This document shows, piece after piece, positions 51,238 through 59,860 of a stretch of 64,000 bases of DNA. The position numbers and the translations under genes are program-made. Positions within the stretch are counted from its first letter, which is position 1, and every line of letters begins with the position of its first letter. Origin of the DNA: Clostridiales bacterium (lineage in GTDB: Bacteria > Bacillota > Clostridia > UBA1381); the NCBI GenBank assembly GCA_029226975.1, contig JAQXZB010000017.1:1-64000 (forward strand), in the 5' to 3' direction. A model generated the notes under the pieces. The model ran no database searches and was not told the origin of the DNA. It worked only from the letters and a program-made list of their open reading frames with translations.

Positions 51238-54200
51238 TTATTTGGAATATGCAAGGGGTACCATGTTATCATCCCATACATAAACTCTAAGCGTTTTTCC
51301 CTCTGCCTGCGCCGCCGCAATTTCCGTATCGCCCGGATTTGCGGTTATCTTTTCTCTTTGTACCTTATAAAGAGTATTATCCTCGTTATAGACAGCGGCC
51401 GTAACCGTTGCTTCAACGGGAGTGCCGGTTTCATTTTTTACCGTAATTTTCCCGTTTTCACATAAAACCGACAGCGGCATTTCGCCCTTCACGGTCACTC
51501 TGAAATCCTTGTATGCCGTAAATCCGTCATCGCTGTTTACTATTTTGGTGGTCATTATAACATCGCAGTCCGCTGCCGCTCCGTAAAATGTTCCGTCTGC
51601 TGCTATAACCTCCGGTCTGCTGCTGCTCCATGAAATCTCTGCTCCCTCCTCGATTGATGAGGGCAGTATGAGATTTTCTCCCACGCTTTGCGGATTTTTT
51701 GTCAGCTTATCCATTGTAAGCTCCTCAACGGTATTGTCAACGGCCTGAACGGGACTTTTTTCAATCTCGCAAAGTCTGAGCCTTTCAAGCTTTACAAAAT
51801 CCCCCGGAGTCATATTCTTGTTTGCCGCAAAGCGTATTCCCGACAAATATGCACCCGCCTGGGTCGTTCCCCAGTTGGTCATGACAAAGGTATCCGCCGA
51901 AGCCCCCGAGTTTAATGTGCCGGTGGTTTTTGAAGCCTGGGTCGACCCGTCCTTAAATACTTGGAATGTGGATGTATCGGAATCGAACACAACGCACATA
52001 TCCACAAAGGAAGCGGTATTGCTCCACATGGGCGAAGCGCTTGCCGTAGTATTCAGCTTGTTATTATAAACGCTTATGGTTCCCGATGCGTTTTGGAATC
52101 GTCCGACACTTGTGCCGGGATTTTTGTTTCTCGCGCCGATAAAGTCTATCCACGAGCTGCTGCTTGTATGCGGCAGAGCAATGCGCATTTCAACCGAGTA
52201 TTTGCCCTTAAAATCAGTTCTTCTCACCGTCACGCGTTCGTCACCGCCGTAATTTTCCTCAATCTGCTCAAAATTCTTCAATGCCGAATATACCGTATTA
52301 CCGTCACCGACTCCCGAGGGAACCGTAACCGCCGAGGACTTGTTTATAACAAGTGCGCCGCCTTTAACCGCAAAAGCCCCGTAATCCGCATTCTCGTTCA
52401 CTCTCATGGGATCGTCCGTTTCGCTCCACCCTTGCTCCTGAAGCTCATTCTGGGCCATATCCGCCCCGGTATAATCCTCCTCGTCAATAGGTGTTCCAAA
52501 TCCCTTCCATTCATTTGAGGTTTCAAGCAGCACAAACGCTCCGCTGCTTTCCCTGCCGTTTTCCATTGCCGTAACCTTATAGGTGGTCTGCTTCTTTGCC
52601 TCCTCCTCGCTTACGTCAAATTCAAAGACAGTATTCTCTGCCGTACCCATAAGCTCATAATCGGCCGCGTTTTCCACTGCCCTGTACACTCTGTACTCCT
52701 CGGCGCTGTCCGTTCCCGTCCATTTTACGGCAGCATGAGTTGAAGTGCTGTATTTTACGCTTACATCGGACGGAGCGCTTATACTTGTGCGCGCCGGTAT
52801 GTCGGATATAACATACTCCTCACCCTTTTGGGTGTTAAAGGTTATCTTGTCCGTACCCTGTGCCGTAAATGACACCCCATTCCCCTTTGAGTCCGTTACC
52901 TTTGCAAGAGCAATATTGTCAAAGCCCACGCTTACGCTTTCGGTATCTGCGCGGGAACGGATTTTCGCTTCGGTTACGGTGCTGTTTTTCCAGTCAATGT
53001 CCACCTCAAAATTTCCCCTTGCAACCAATCCGTCCACAGAGCCGCTTGTCCATACCGGAGAGAGTGCCGGCAAAAGCTCTATATATCCCGCATGGCTTTG
53101 CATCAGGGTTTCGATAACACCCGCAACAGCACCCAAATTTCCGTCTATCTGGAAGGTAGCCGTAGGATGCGTGTTCCACAAATTCGGATTTGTCGAGCCT
53201 GTTAAAATCTTCTTGTAGGCTTCATAGGACTGTACTCCGTCCTTTGCTCTTGCCCATAAATTCATTCTGTGCGCCAAAGCCCAGCCCGGAAGCGAGCTGC
53301 TCATTCCTCTCTTTTGCAGAGTAACCTTTGCTCCGTCAAGCCATGCCGGAGTATTATCGTTTATCGATGTGCCCGGATAAAGCCCCTTAAGCTGTGAAAC
53401 ATGCCTGTGTCCCGCCTCGCCGGAGGTTCCGTCCGCATACTGATTATAATGTCCCTCGTCGCGGTATTCCTTTACCTGTCCGTCAAGACCTATAAGCACC
53501 GGGTCAAGCTTATCTATCTGCATATCGATTACGCTCTCAAGCTCCGTATCGGGATTTTCCAAAAGAGCGCCCAGTATCTCGGTTTCCTTGTAAGCTTCGT
53601 AGGTCATCTGTTGGTCAAAGGCACAGCCCGGCGATATTCTCTTGTTTGCATTCTCAGGCGATGCCGAATGTTCTATAAGATATTTTCCGTCATGCTCCAC
53701 AACGGCTCTTGACAAAAATTTTGCCACTCCGCCCACAGCCTTGTAATCATGCTCAAGCTTGCCCGGGTCTCTTGTAAAATCATACTGGTCATAAAAAAGC
53801 ATTGCCGTAAGCGCCGAGGTACCCGGTCCCGAATGGGTCGAGCCGGTGGGCGGTCCGTCCAGTGCGTAAGGGTATGCTCCTGTGCCAACGCCCCAGCCGT
53901 TTTCGTGGTCTGTGACATTATCCTTGTCCGCGCCCCATACCTTTAGGTAATTGTCCGCGCCCGTTTCGGCAGCGTACATATACGCCTTGTTGTAATCCTC
54001 ATAGGACTCAAACATTTCCGCCAGATTTGCCGTAAATACCGGCCAGTAATTCATCTGCACATTTATGTTGTGCCAGTAGCCCGCCGTCCATGGCGCGCTG
54101 TCATATGCGTTCCATGCGCCCTGCAAATGTGCCGGAAGCGCGCCTTTTCGAGATGAGGCTATGAGCAAATATCTTCCGTACTGGAAATACAATTCCTCCA

Positions 54201-55254
54201 TATACCGGCGGTTTACGGATGCGTCCTTGTATTTTTCAAGCATAACGTCCGTTGTCATATCCGGGTCATACACTCCGCCCAAATCCAGTTCCACGCGGTC
54301 AAAATATGTTTTGTAATCGGCAATATGCTCCGCCTTTACCGCGTCATAGCCCTTTTTAACCGCCGCGTCAAGCCTTGCGCTCACCTTATCATGGGGAGCC
54401 GCCTTGCCCGCAAGCTTTTCCTTTGCCGGTTTGGTAAACACCTCCGGCTCTAACTCATAATTGGTATCGAGTGCAGCCATAACAACCACGCTGTCCGCTC
54501 CCTCTACGGTAAGCGTACTCTCGTCCCCCGTTACCGTTCCCCCGTCATTTATAAGCTTTATCTGTGTTTCATACTGTATCTGATAATACTCCATAAGTCC
54601 GCTCAGGGTAATGCGCTGTGCTGCCGCATCTGCCTCAACCGTTCCGGTCTTGCCCTGACCGTCCCCCTCAGTCATGCCGTAGTCCTTAATATATGGATTT
54701 TCGGGTCTTAGAGTAAAGGAAATCTTCCCCGGCTCTGACGCGCTTATTTTTATTGCCAGAACATTGTCCGGGTAGCTTGCTATGTACTCCCTGTGATAGG
54801 TTACTCCCTCATACTCGTAATCCGCCGCCGCAACGGCAGTCCTCAAATCCAGACTTCTTCGGTAATTTGACGAAACGGCAAAATCCTGATTAAAATCCAT
54901 GTAAATATCCGCAAAGCTGTTCAAGCCGCCGCGGCTGTGCAAAAGCGCACCTGTCGGGTCGCTTCTGTAGGGATTTGCCAAGGTCTTGTCCGCAATCTGT
55001 ACCCGATCGGTATCAAGCCTTGCCCATATGCTTGCGCCCATATATCCGTTGCCTATGGGCAGGCTCTGCTCATCCCAGCCCTTTCTGTCCTCAACGCTGT
55101 TGTCAAGTATGGGCGCGGTATTGTCGCAAGGCTCGTCATACCACAGAATAAGCGGCTTCTTCTCGCTCTCCTGTGCCAAAGCAATGCCCGCCCCCGGAAC
55201 AGCTCCCAGTACCATACAAGCCGTCAGCGCGGAAGAAACAATTCTTTTAATCAT
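51238..55254 (-). CDS. Secreted GH95 alpha-L-fucosidase, multimodular
   Basis: About 1338 residues from the ATG at 55254, where AAAGGA is spaced 8 bases. An ATG at 55263 is in frame but abuts its site. Signal peptide about 1-27. The GH95 catalytic part (about 35-790) carries SLPIGNGYMGASIWA and the asparagine pair WHNINVQMNYWP (about 390-400). It also has GHRHVSQLKGLYPG and THPTATFQIDGN (aspartate near 702), matching catalytic residues of AfcA-type 1,2-alpha-L-fucosidases. Then come a fibronectin-like domain (825-900), an unnamed beta module (925-1160), an Ig-like domain (1175-1255) and a C-terminal domain ending VYVWDDNMVPLAYSK. No SLH. Alpha-L-galactosidase activity is possible. Confidence 0.92.
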   Translation of the reverse strand: MIKRIVSSALTACMVLGAVPGAGIALAQESEKKPLILWYDEPCDNTAPILDNSVEDRKGWDEQSLPIGNGYMGASIWARLDTDRVQIADKTLANPYRSDPTGALLHSRGGLNSFADIYMDFNQDFAVSSNYRRSLDLRTAVAAADYEYEGVTYHREYIASYPDNVLAIKISASEPGKISFTLRPENPYIKDYGMTEGDGQGKTGTVEADAAAQRITLSGLMEYYQIQYETQIKLINDGGTVTGDESTLTVEGADSVVVMAALDTNYELEPEVFTKPAKEKLAGKAAPHDKVSARLDAAVKKGYDAVKAEHIADYKTYFDRVELDLGGVYDPDMTTDVMLEKYKDASVNRRYMEELYFQYGRYLLIASSRKGALPAHLQGAWNAYDSAPWTAGYWHNINVQMNYWPVFTANLAEMFESYEDYNKAYMYAAETGADNYLKVWGADKDNVTDHENGWGVGTGAYPYALDGPPTGSTHSGPGTSALTAMLFYDQYDFTRDPGKLEHDYKAVGGVAKFLSRAVVEHDGKYLIEHSASPENANKRISPGCAFDQQMTYEAYKETEILGALLENPDTELESVIDMQIDKLDPVLIGLDGQVKEYRDEGHYNQYADGTSGEAGHRHVSQLKGLYPGTSINDNTPAWLDGAKVTLQKRGMSSSLPGWALAHRMNLWARAKDGVQSYEAYKKILTGSTNPNLWNTHPTATFQIDGNLGAVAGVIETLMQSHAGYIELLPALSPVWTSGSVDGLVARGNFEVDIDWKNSTVTEAKIRSRADTESVSVGFDNIALAKVTDSKGNGVSFTAQGTDKITFNTQKGEEYVISDIPARTSISAPSDVSVKYSTSTHAAVKWTGTDSAEEYRVYRAVENAADYELMGTAENTVFEFDVSEEEAKKQTTYKVTAMENGRESSGAFVLLETSNEWKGFGTPIDEEDYTGADMAQNELQEQGWSETDDPMRVNENADYGAFAVKGGALVINKSSAVTVPSGVGDGNTVYSALKNFEQIEENYGGDERVTVRRTDFKGKYSVEMRIALPHTSSSSWIDFIGARNKNPGTSVGRFQNASGTISVYNNKLNTTASASPMWSNTASFVDMCVVFDSDTSTFQVFKDGSTQASKTTGTLNSGASADTFVMTNWGTTQAGAYLSGIRFAANKNMTPGDFVKLERLRLCEIEKSPVQAVDNTVEELTMDKLTKNPQSVGENLILPSSIEEGAEISWSSSRPEVIAADGTFYGAAADCDVIMTTKIVNSDDGFTAYKDFRVTVKGEMPLSVLCENGKITVKNETGTPVEATVTAAVYNEDNTLYKVQREKITANPGDTEIAAAQAEGKTLRVYVWDDNMVPLAYSK

Positions 55255-55288
55255 TTTCCTCATCCTTTCCGTTTTATTCTATATTATT

Positions 55289-55349
55289 ATTTTACTATTG
55301 TTTCACAGCTTTTTACATAGGCTGTTTACGCAGAAAATAGGCTACATTT
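55289..55349 (-). promoter_or_regulatory. Tandem-repeat promoter of the GH95 gene
   Basis: Plus-strand view: ATAGGCTGTTTAC (55317-55329) and ATAGGCTACATTT (55337-55349), 20 bases apart. Minus-strand TAAAAT (55294-55289) begins 23 bases from the inner repeat edge. Confidence 0.7.
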
Positions 55350-55350
55350 A

Positions 55351-55372
55351 AGGGGATGCTCTCGCATCCCCT
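55351..55372 (-). terminator. Hairpin after the metallophosphoesterase gene
   Basis: Nine-base perfect stem AGGGGATGC (55351-55359) with GCATCCCCT (55364-55372) and a 4-base loop. It lies 8 bases past the stop codon and directly borders the GH95 promoter repeats. The T-run is weak. Confidence 0.65.
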
Positions 55373-55380
55373 CATAAGCA

Positions 55381-58300
55381 CTATTTGGTTATCACTGCAT
55401 ACGGAATCATATTTTTATCCCAAACCATAACCTTGATTGTTTTTGCGCCCTCATTCGCCGTAAAGTCGGTACTGATTGTATCCGATGTTTTATCCGCGAT
55501 TGTGCCGTCTGCCTTAACAAGTGACAGCAGATTGCTGTTTTCATCGTACTGAGCAACGTAGAGGGACATTTCCTTTACTTCGCCGCTTCTGTTCTCTATC
55601 TGTGCCTGTGCGGTTGCAGCTTCTGCGCTTACCGAAGCCTTTACATATTTTAGCTCATCGCCGTTTTCACCGCTTATTTCAATATTGTTGAGCCAGAATA
55701 TATTGGTAACGGCACTGTTTGTTATGTCAAAGCTTACAGCGTCAAGAGACTTTACATCGGTATTGATAAACTCCGCCGAGTCCACAAGCTTGGTCTTTTC
55801 AGAATATTCCGTACCCTGATATGCGCCGCTTTCCGTTTTTCTCGGTACGAGATATGCCGAATATGTACCTGTGGTCATGTCAAGCTCAATTCTTGCATAC
55901 AGCACCATTGCCGCAACCTTTGCATTATCGTCCGCACCCTTGTATTTTAAGGAGCTTCCGATTTTGCTGCCGTTTGCGTCAGTGAAGTACGCCTCACAGG
56001 TGTTTTTGTAATCTCCCGTTGACTGAGCAAATTTAATAGCCGCAATATCCTTTTCATCGCCCGATGCATTTCTGCCCTTAAGGGTCATTGTCATGCTGCC
56101 GCTGTCTTTATAAAGCACCTCAAACTCCGATTCGTAAACATACTTTCCGCCCTCAAAGCGTGTCTGTGACGGATTGTTTGTTATATCCTTGGCAAAATCG
56201 ATTCTGCCCATGTGCTGATTTCCCTTATCGGTTTTCATGGAAAAACGCAGTGCCGGCACATAGCAGGTATTATCGTCATTTTCCTTTACCACACTCCATA
56301 TAGCGGAGCCGTTTGCCGTAATTCCGTAATTTTCCGTAGTGATTGCCTTTAGATACTCTCCCTCAACCTTGTCGGCATACATGGAGTATGCAACGCTCTT
56401 TTTGGAGTTTACCTTATTTATATATGCCTCAATATCCGCATCCGTCAAGTCCTCGTCAGCCATAAGCATACGTCCCTCGTTAAGCAGCGCACCGTTCTCA
56501 ATCGTACCGCCGCAAAGAAGCTCGTTTAACTCGTCAGCCTTTGTAAGCGACGCTCTTTGTACATACTTGTTATCAAGCTCCGCAACCTCCTTGGCTGTAA
56601 ATGCGCCGTTGTAAAGATTCGCAAATACTATCTTTCCCGAAAATGCGTTCTGAGCCGATGTTTGATCCTCAAATCCATTATCCGTCGGTACAGGATTGTA
56701 ATCACCGCCTATGACCATTCCGAAATTGGGATCGTCCTGGGCGTAAAATTCCATTGCTCCGCTTGCCGCATGAGTATCAGCCAACACTCCGTTATTGTAT
56801 ACCTTGACGTTCTCGCCGTCATAGGTAACGGTTAAGTGATAGTATTTTCCGGCTTCAAGCGTAAGCGTGCTTCCGGGATAGGGATCTTTTACCCATGCTC
56901 CGTTATGACGTACATAAGCCTCAACGGTACCGTCCGCCGTTGTTTCAATATCAAAGCCGGAGCCTTGTGCCGCACCTATAACATTGTCCGAGCCGTTAAA
57001 CTTTGACGGGCTGAACATTACATCGATTGTATATCCGTCCGCTCCCTGCATAAGCTCTTTTCTTCCTGCGTCCATCATAACCTTGAAGAAATTCGGCGAG
57101 CCGGTCTGTCCCTCTTCTCTTTCAAAGGACGCTTCATACATTTTAAGCTCACTGTTATATGAAATCGGTGTGCTTCCGTAAACTCTGGGCTGCAAATCGT
57201 AAAAACGTGCATATTCCGAGGTATCCTGTATTGTGCTGTCGTTAAAGGATACCTTTGCCAGTGCCGCCGGCTTAACCTCTCTTGCCGCAGTGGTAAATAC
57301 CTCTGTTTCAATGGTGTTTGACGACTCCTGATAGAAGCTGTCATAGGCTGTTATAACCGCCTTGTATTGCGTCTGCGGTTCAAGCCCCGATACGTTCCAA
57401 TAGTTCTCGGCCGGTGCCTCATCTCCCTGCCAGTAATATGATGAAACCGTATAGCTCTTATCCGTATTTTGAGTTTCCTGATTTATAATATCAACTCTGT
57501 AGTGACCTACGTCCGTATCGTCATCCTTTGCCTGGGTAAAGGTCACCTTGCAGCCGCTCTCGCTTACTCCCGAAACCGCTGCCGTCGCATCTTGGGTAAA
57601 ATACGGAGCGGTTGTATCCCTTGTATCCGTATATTGCCAATTTGCCTTATCGTTTACATTTATTACCCACGGCTCCTTAAACTCTCTGTTTCTGTAAAAG
57701 TCCATACGATGAACGGTAACCACATTGTCCTCGCCCACCTCTATATAATAGCCGGAGCTTTCATTTTCATTGCTGCCGAATCTCTTGGGCTGGAAGGACT
57801 CGTCCCAGCAGTCCTCAATTTCCATGTTGTTTACCGCACCGGTATTAAGTGAGGTAAATTCACCCTGGTGTATGGAACGCTCATTTGCCATATCCCAGTG
57901 TGAGTGACCCGAGAAGGTTATGGCGTTTTGGCAGTTCTTTAAGCTGTCATAAAGCTCGTTTGTTCCCCAATAATTTGAGGTATAGGGGCTTCCATTTCTC
58001 ATGCCGGTTACGGGGAACGAACCGTAAACCGTATCCTTTACATTGGGGTGCATAGCCACAAATATCGGCTTGCCCTCCGCAGCCGCCTCCTCCGAAGCAG
58101 CCTGCACCTCTTGGTCAAACCAGCTTATGGTTTCGGGCGAGTGTATATACTCATATGAGCTTGACTCATCATTTGCTCTTTGAGTATCCTGGCTCACCGT
58201 TATAAACTTGTAGCCGTATATGTCATATACATTATTGGGCGAGGTAAGCGTTTCGTCATAGTCCGAAAGATATGTAACGAAATTGCTTTCCTTATTATCC

Positions 58301-59607
58301 TTGGCGTCATGATTTCCTCTTACAAACATAACCTTTGTATGGCTGCCCTTGGGAATTACCTCCTCAAGGTCCTTTACAAATGCCTGATACTCCGCCGCAT
58401 TGCTGTTATGGGTTATATCACCGGGAATCATCAGCACATCAAGCTGTTCAATGCCGCCTGCCTTTTCAATTACCTGCTCTGCTGCCGCCTTGAACTTTTT
58501 GCCTGCATAGCCGTATGCGTCAAGGCTGCTGTCCTGGGAAGCTCTGCCGTATTGCAAATCCGAAAGCACTCCGATTTTTAAGGCTACACCCTCCTCATGT
58601 CCCTGGGTGGGTACCGGCGTGGGTATGGGAGTTGCTTCTATGACCTCCGGAGTGTATTCGCTTACAGAAACATTTTTAATCCATACCGCATTTCCGTAAT
58701 AGAAGTGCATAATGTCATAATTGAAGCCGATAAACTCCTGTGCGTTCTTATTTATCATAGAAGCGTTTTCAACCAAAAGATTTTCCTCGGAAGGCTCTGT
58801 GGCCGCATATTCGCCGTCCTCGTCCTTTCTGGGAACAAGCCATACGGAATAAAGCTTGTTTACAAAATCCAGCTTTACTCTTATAAACAGCATCTCTCCC
58901 GCATTGTCATAACTGTAGTTTGACGTACTCTTTATGGTTGCCTTGTTTCCGATTGCTTTTCCCGCCGCGTCAAGAGCGTATGCATATGCCGCATTCGCCT
59001 TGCCGTTTACCGGCTTTGCCTGAGGAATAAAACGAACCGTTCCCAATACGGCGCTGTTTCCGTCCGCATCCTTTCCGTTTAAATCCAGATCAATATATGT
59101 AGTATCATCTTTAATCTGAACCGCAAACTCGGACTCATAAACATATCCGCTGCCGTTCATTGCTGCCGGTTTATTTACCGTATCCGCGGTAAAATCCCAA
59201 GTCATAGCCGTACACGATGTGTCAGCCTTAAGGGTTCTTGAAGCAAATCTTAAGCCCTCAACACCTATATTTTTTATAGAACTTATTCTCTGTACGCTCC
59301 ATATGCCCTTAGTTCCGGTATCAGCCGTTATGCCGTATCTGTTGTAGTCTTCCGCGGCAAGACCGGTATTTACGGGGTAAATGGTTTCTCCGTCCGCCTT
59401 TGTCATGTTGTCCGAAGAATAGGCTACCACCACATTCTGTTCTGCCTCATACTCCGGCTGTGCCTCCGCCATAGGCTGCGGCATTATCGCCTCATAAACC
59501 GTTTCTTCCTTTGTAATTTCCGTATCCGTTCCGTTTACGGCCATTACCGCCGGGGCAAAAGCTCCGAGCTGTGCCACTGCTGTAAGCAGCGCCAAAAATT
59601 TTTTCAT
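55381..59607 (-). CDS. Giant secreted metallophosphoesterase with LamG and unnamed beta modules
   Basis: 1408 residues with a signal peptide (about 1-23). Order: unnamed beta module A (about 75-325); calcineurin-like phosphoesterase (about 345-600) with all metal motifs IGVLSDLQYG, MIPGDITHNSN, VRGNHDAKD and SGHSHWDMAN; a fibronectin-like domain (about 675-770); a LamG/concanavalin-like domain (about 835-1015; YYHLTVTYDGENVKVYNNG); a second module A (about 1089-1312); and a C-terminal domain ending VMVWDKNMIPYAVITK, like that of the GH95 protein. It cleaves phosphomono- or diesters outside the cell; the target is unknown. It has its own tandem-repeat promoter. No SLH or sortase motif. Confidence 0.85.
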   Translation of the reverse strand: MKKFLALLTAVAQLGAFAPAVMAVNGTDTEITKEETVYEAIMPQPMAEAQPEYEAEQNVVVAYSSDNMTKADGETIYPVNTGLAAEDYNRYGITADTGTKGIWSVQRISSIKNIGVEGLRFASRTLKADTSCTAMTWDFTADTVNKPAAMNGSGYVYESEFAVQIKDDTTYIDLDLNGKDADGNSAVLGTVRFIPQAKPVNGKANAAYAYALDAAGKAIGNKATIKSTSNYSYDNAGEMLFIRVKLDFVNKLYSVWLVPRKDEDGEYAATEPSEENLLVENASMINKNAQEFIGFNYDIMHFYYGNAVWIKNVSVSEYTPEVIEATPIPTPVPTQGHEEGVALKIGVLSDLQYGRASQDSSLDAYGYAGKKFKAAAEQVIEKAGGIEQLDVLMIPGDITHNSNAAEYQAFVKDLEEVIPKGSHTKVMFVRGNHDAKDNKESNFVTYLSDYDETLTSPNNVYDIYGYKFITVSQDTQRANDESSSYEYIHSPETISWFDQEVQAASEEAAAEGKPIFVAMHPNVKDTVYGSFPVTGMRNGSPYTSNYWGTNELYDSLKNCQNAITFSGHSHWDMANERSIHQGEFTSLNTGAVNNMEIEDCWDESFQPKRFGSNENESSGYYIEVGEDNVVTVHRMDFYRNREFKEPWVINVNDKANWQYTDTRDTTAPYFTQDATAAVSGVSESGCKVTFTQAKDDDTDVGHYRVDIINQETQNTDKSYTVSSYYWQGDEAPAENYWNVSGLEPQTQYKAVITAYDSFYQESSNTIETEVFTTAAREVKPAALAKVSFNDSTIQDTSEYARFYDLQPRVYGSTPISYNSELKMYEASFEREEGQTGSPNFFKVMMDAGRKELMQGADGYTIDVMFSPSKFNGSDNVIGAAQGSGFDIETTADGTVEAYVRHNGAWVKDPYPGSTLTLEAGKYYHLTVTYDGENVKVYNNGVLADTHAASGAMEFYAQDDPNFGMVIGGDYNPVPTDNGFEDQTSAQNAFSGKIVFANLYNGAFTAKEVAELDNKYVQRASLTKADELNELLCGGTIENGALLNEGRMLMADEDLTDADIEAYINKVNSKKSVAYSMYADKVEGEYLKAITTENYGITANGSAIWSVVKENDDNTCYVPALRFSMKTDKGNQHMGRIDFAKDITNNPSQTRFEGGKYVYESEFEVLYKDSGSMTMTLKGRNASGDEKDIAAIKFAQSTGDYKNTCEAYFTDANGSKIGSSLKYKGADDNAKVAAMVLYARIELDMTTGTYSAYLVPRKTESGAYQGTEYSEKTKLVDSAEFINTDVKSLDAVSFDITNSAVTNIFWLNNIEISGENGDELKYVKASVSAEAATAQAQIENRSGEVKEMSLYVAQYDENSNLLSLVKADGTIADKTSDTISTDFTANEGAKTIKVMVWDKNMIPYAVITK

Positions 59608-59656
59608 ATTAGTTCACCTTTCCTTTCGTTGATTGTATTTTCGTTCCTGTAATTTG

Positions 59657-59716
59657 ATTATATATATAGTCTGCAAAAAAATAAATAAGCTATTTTTTCT
59701 TTTATTGGTTAATTTT
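59657..59716 (-). promoter_or_regulatory. Tandem-repeat promoter of the metallophosphoesterase gene
   Basis: Plus-strand view: ATAAGCTATTTTT (59685-59697) and ATTGGTTAATTTT (59704-59716), 19 bases apart. Minus-strand TATAAT (59662-59657) begins 23 bases from the inner repeat edge. It lies back to back with the lyase promoter. Confidence 0.65.
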
Positions 59717-59758
59717 ATACTAAAGTGCAAGTTTTGCCCATTTATAGGTCAAAATTGC

Positions 59759-59819
59759 AAATACAGCATATTTATGAAAAATATAGCCTATTGATTTTAC
59801 TTCCCCTCGACTTTAAACT
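59759..59819 (+). promoter_or_regulatory. Tandem-repeat promoter of the PL8/GH29/GH112 operon
   Basis: AAATACAGCATAT (59759-59771) and AAATATAGCCTAT (59779-59791), exactly 20 bases apart and 11 of 13 bases identical. TAAACT (59814-59819) begins 23 bases from the inner repeat edge. Confidence 0.7.
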
Positions 59820-59860
59820 TATATATAGGATAATTTTTTACAAGAAAGGCAGGTACATAT

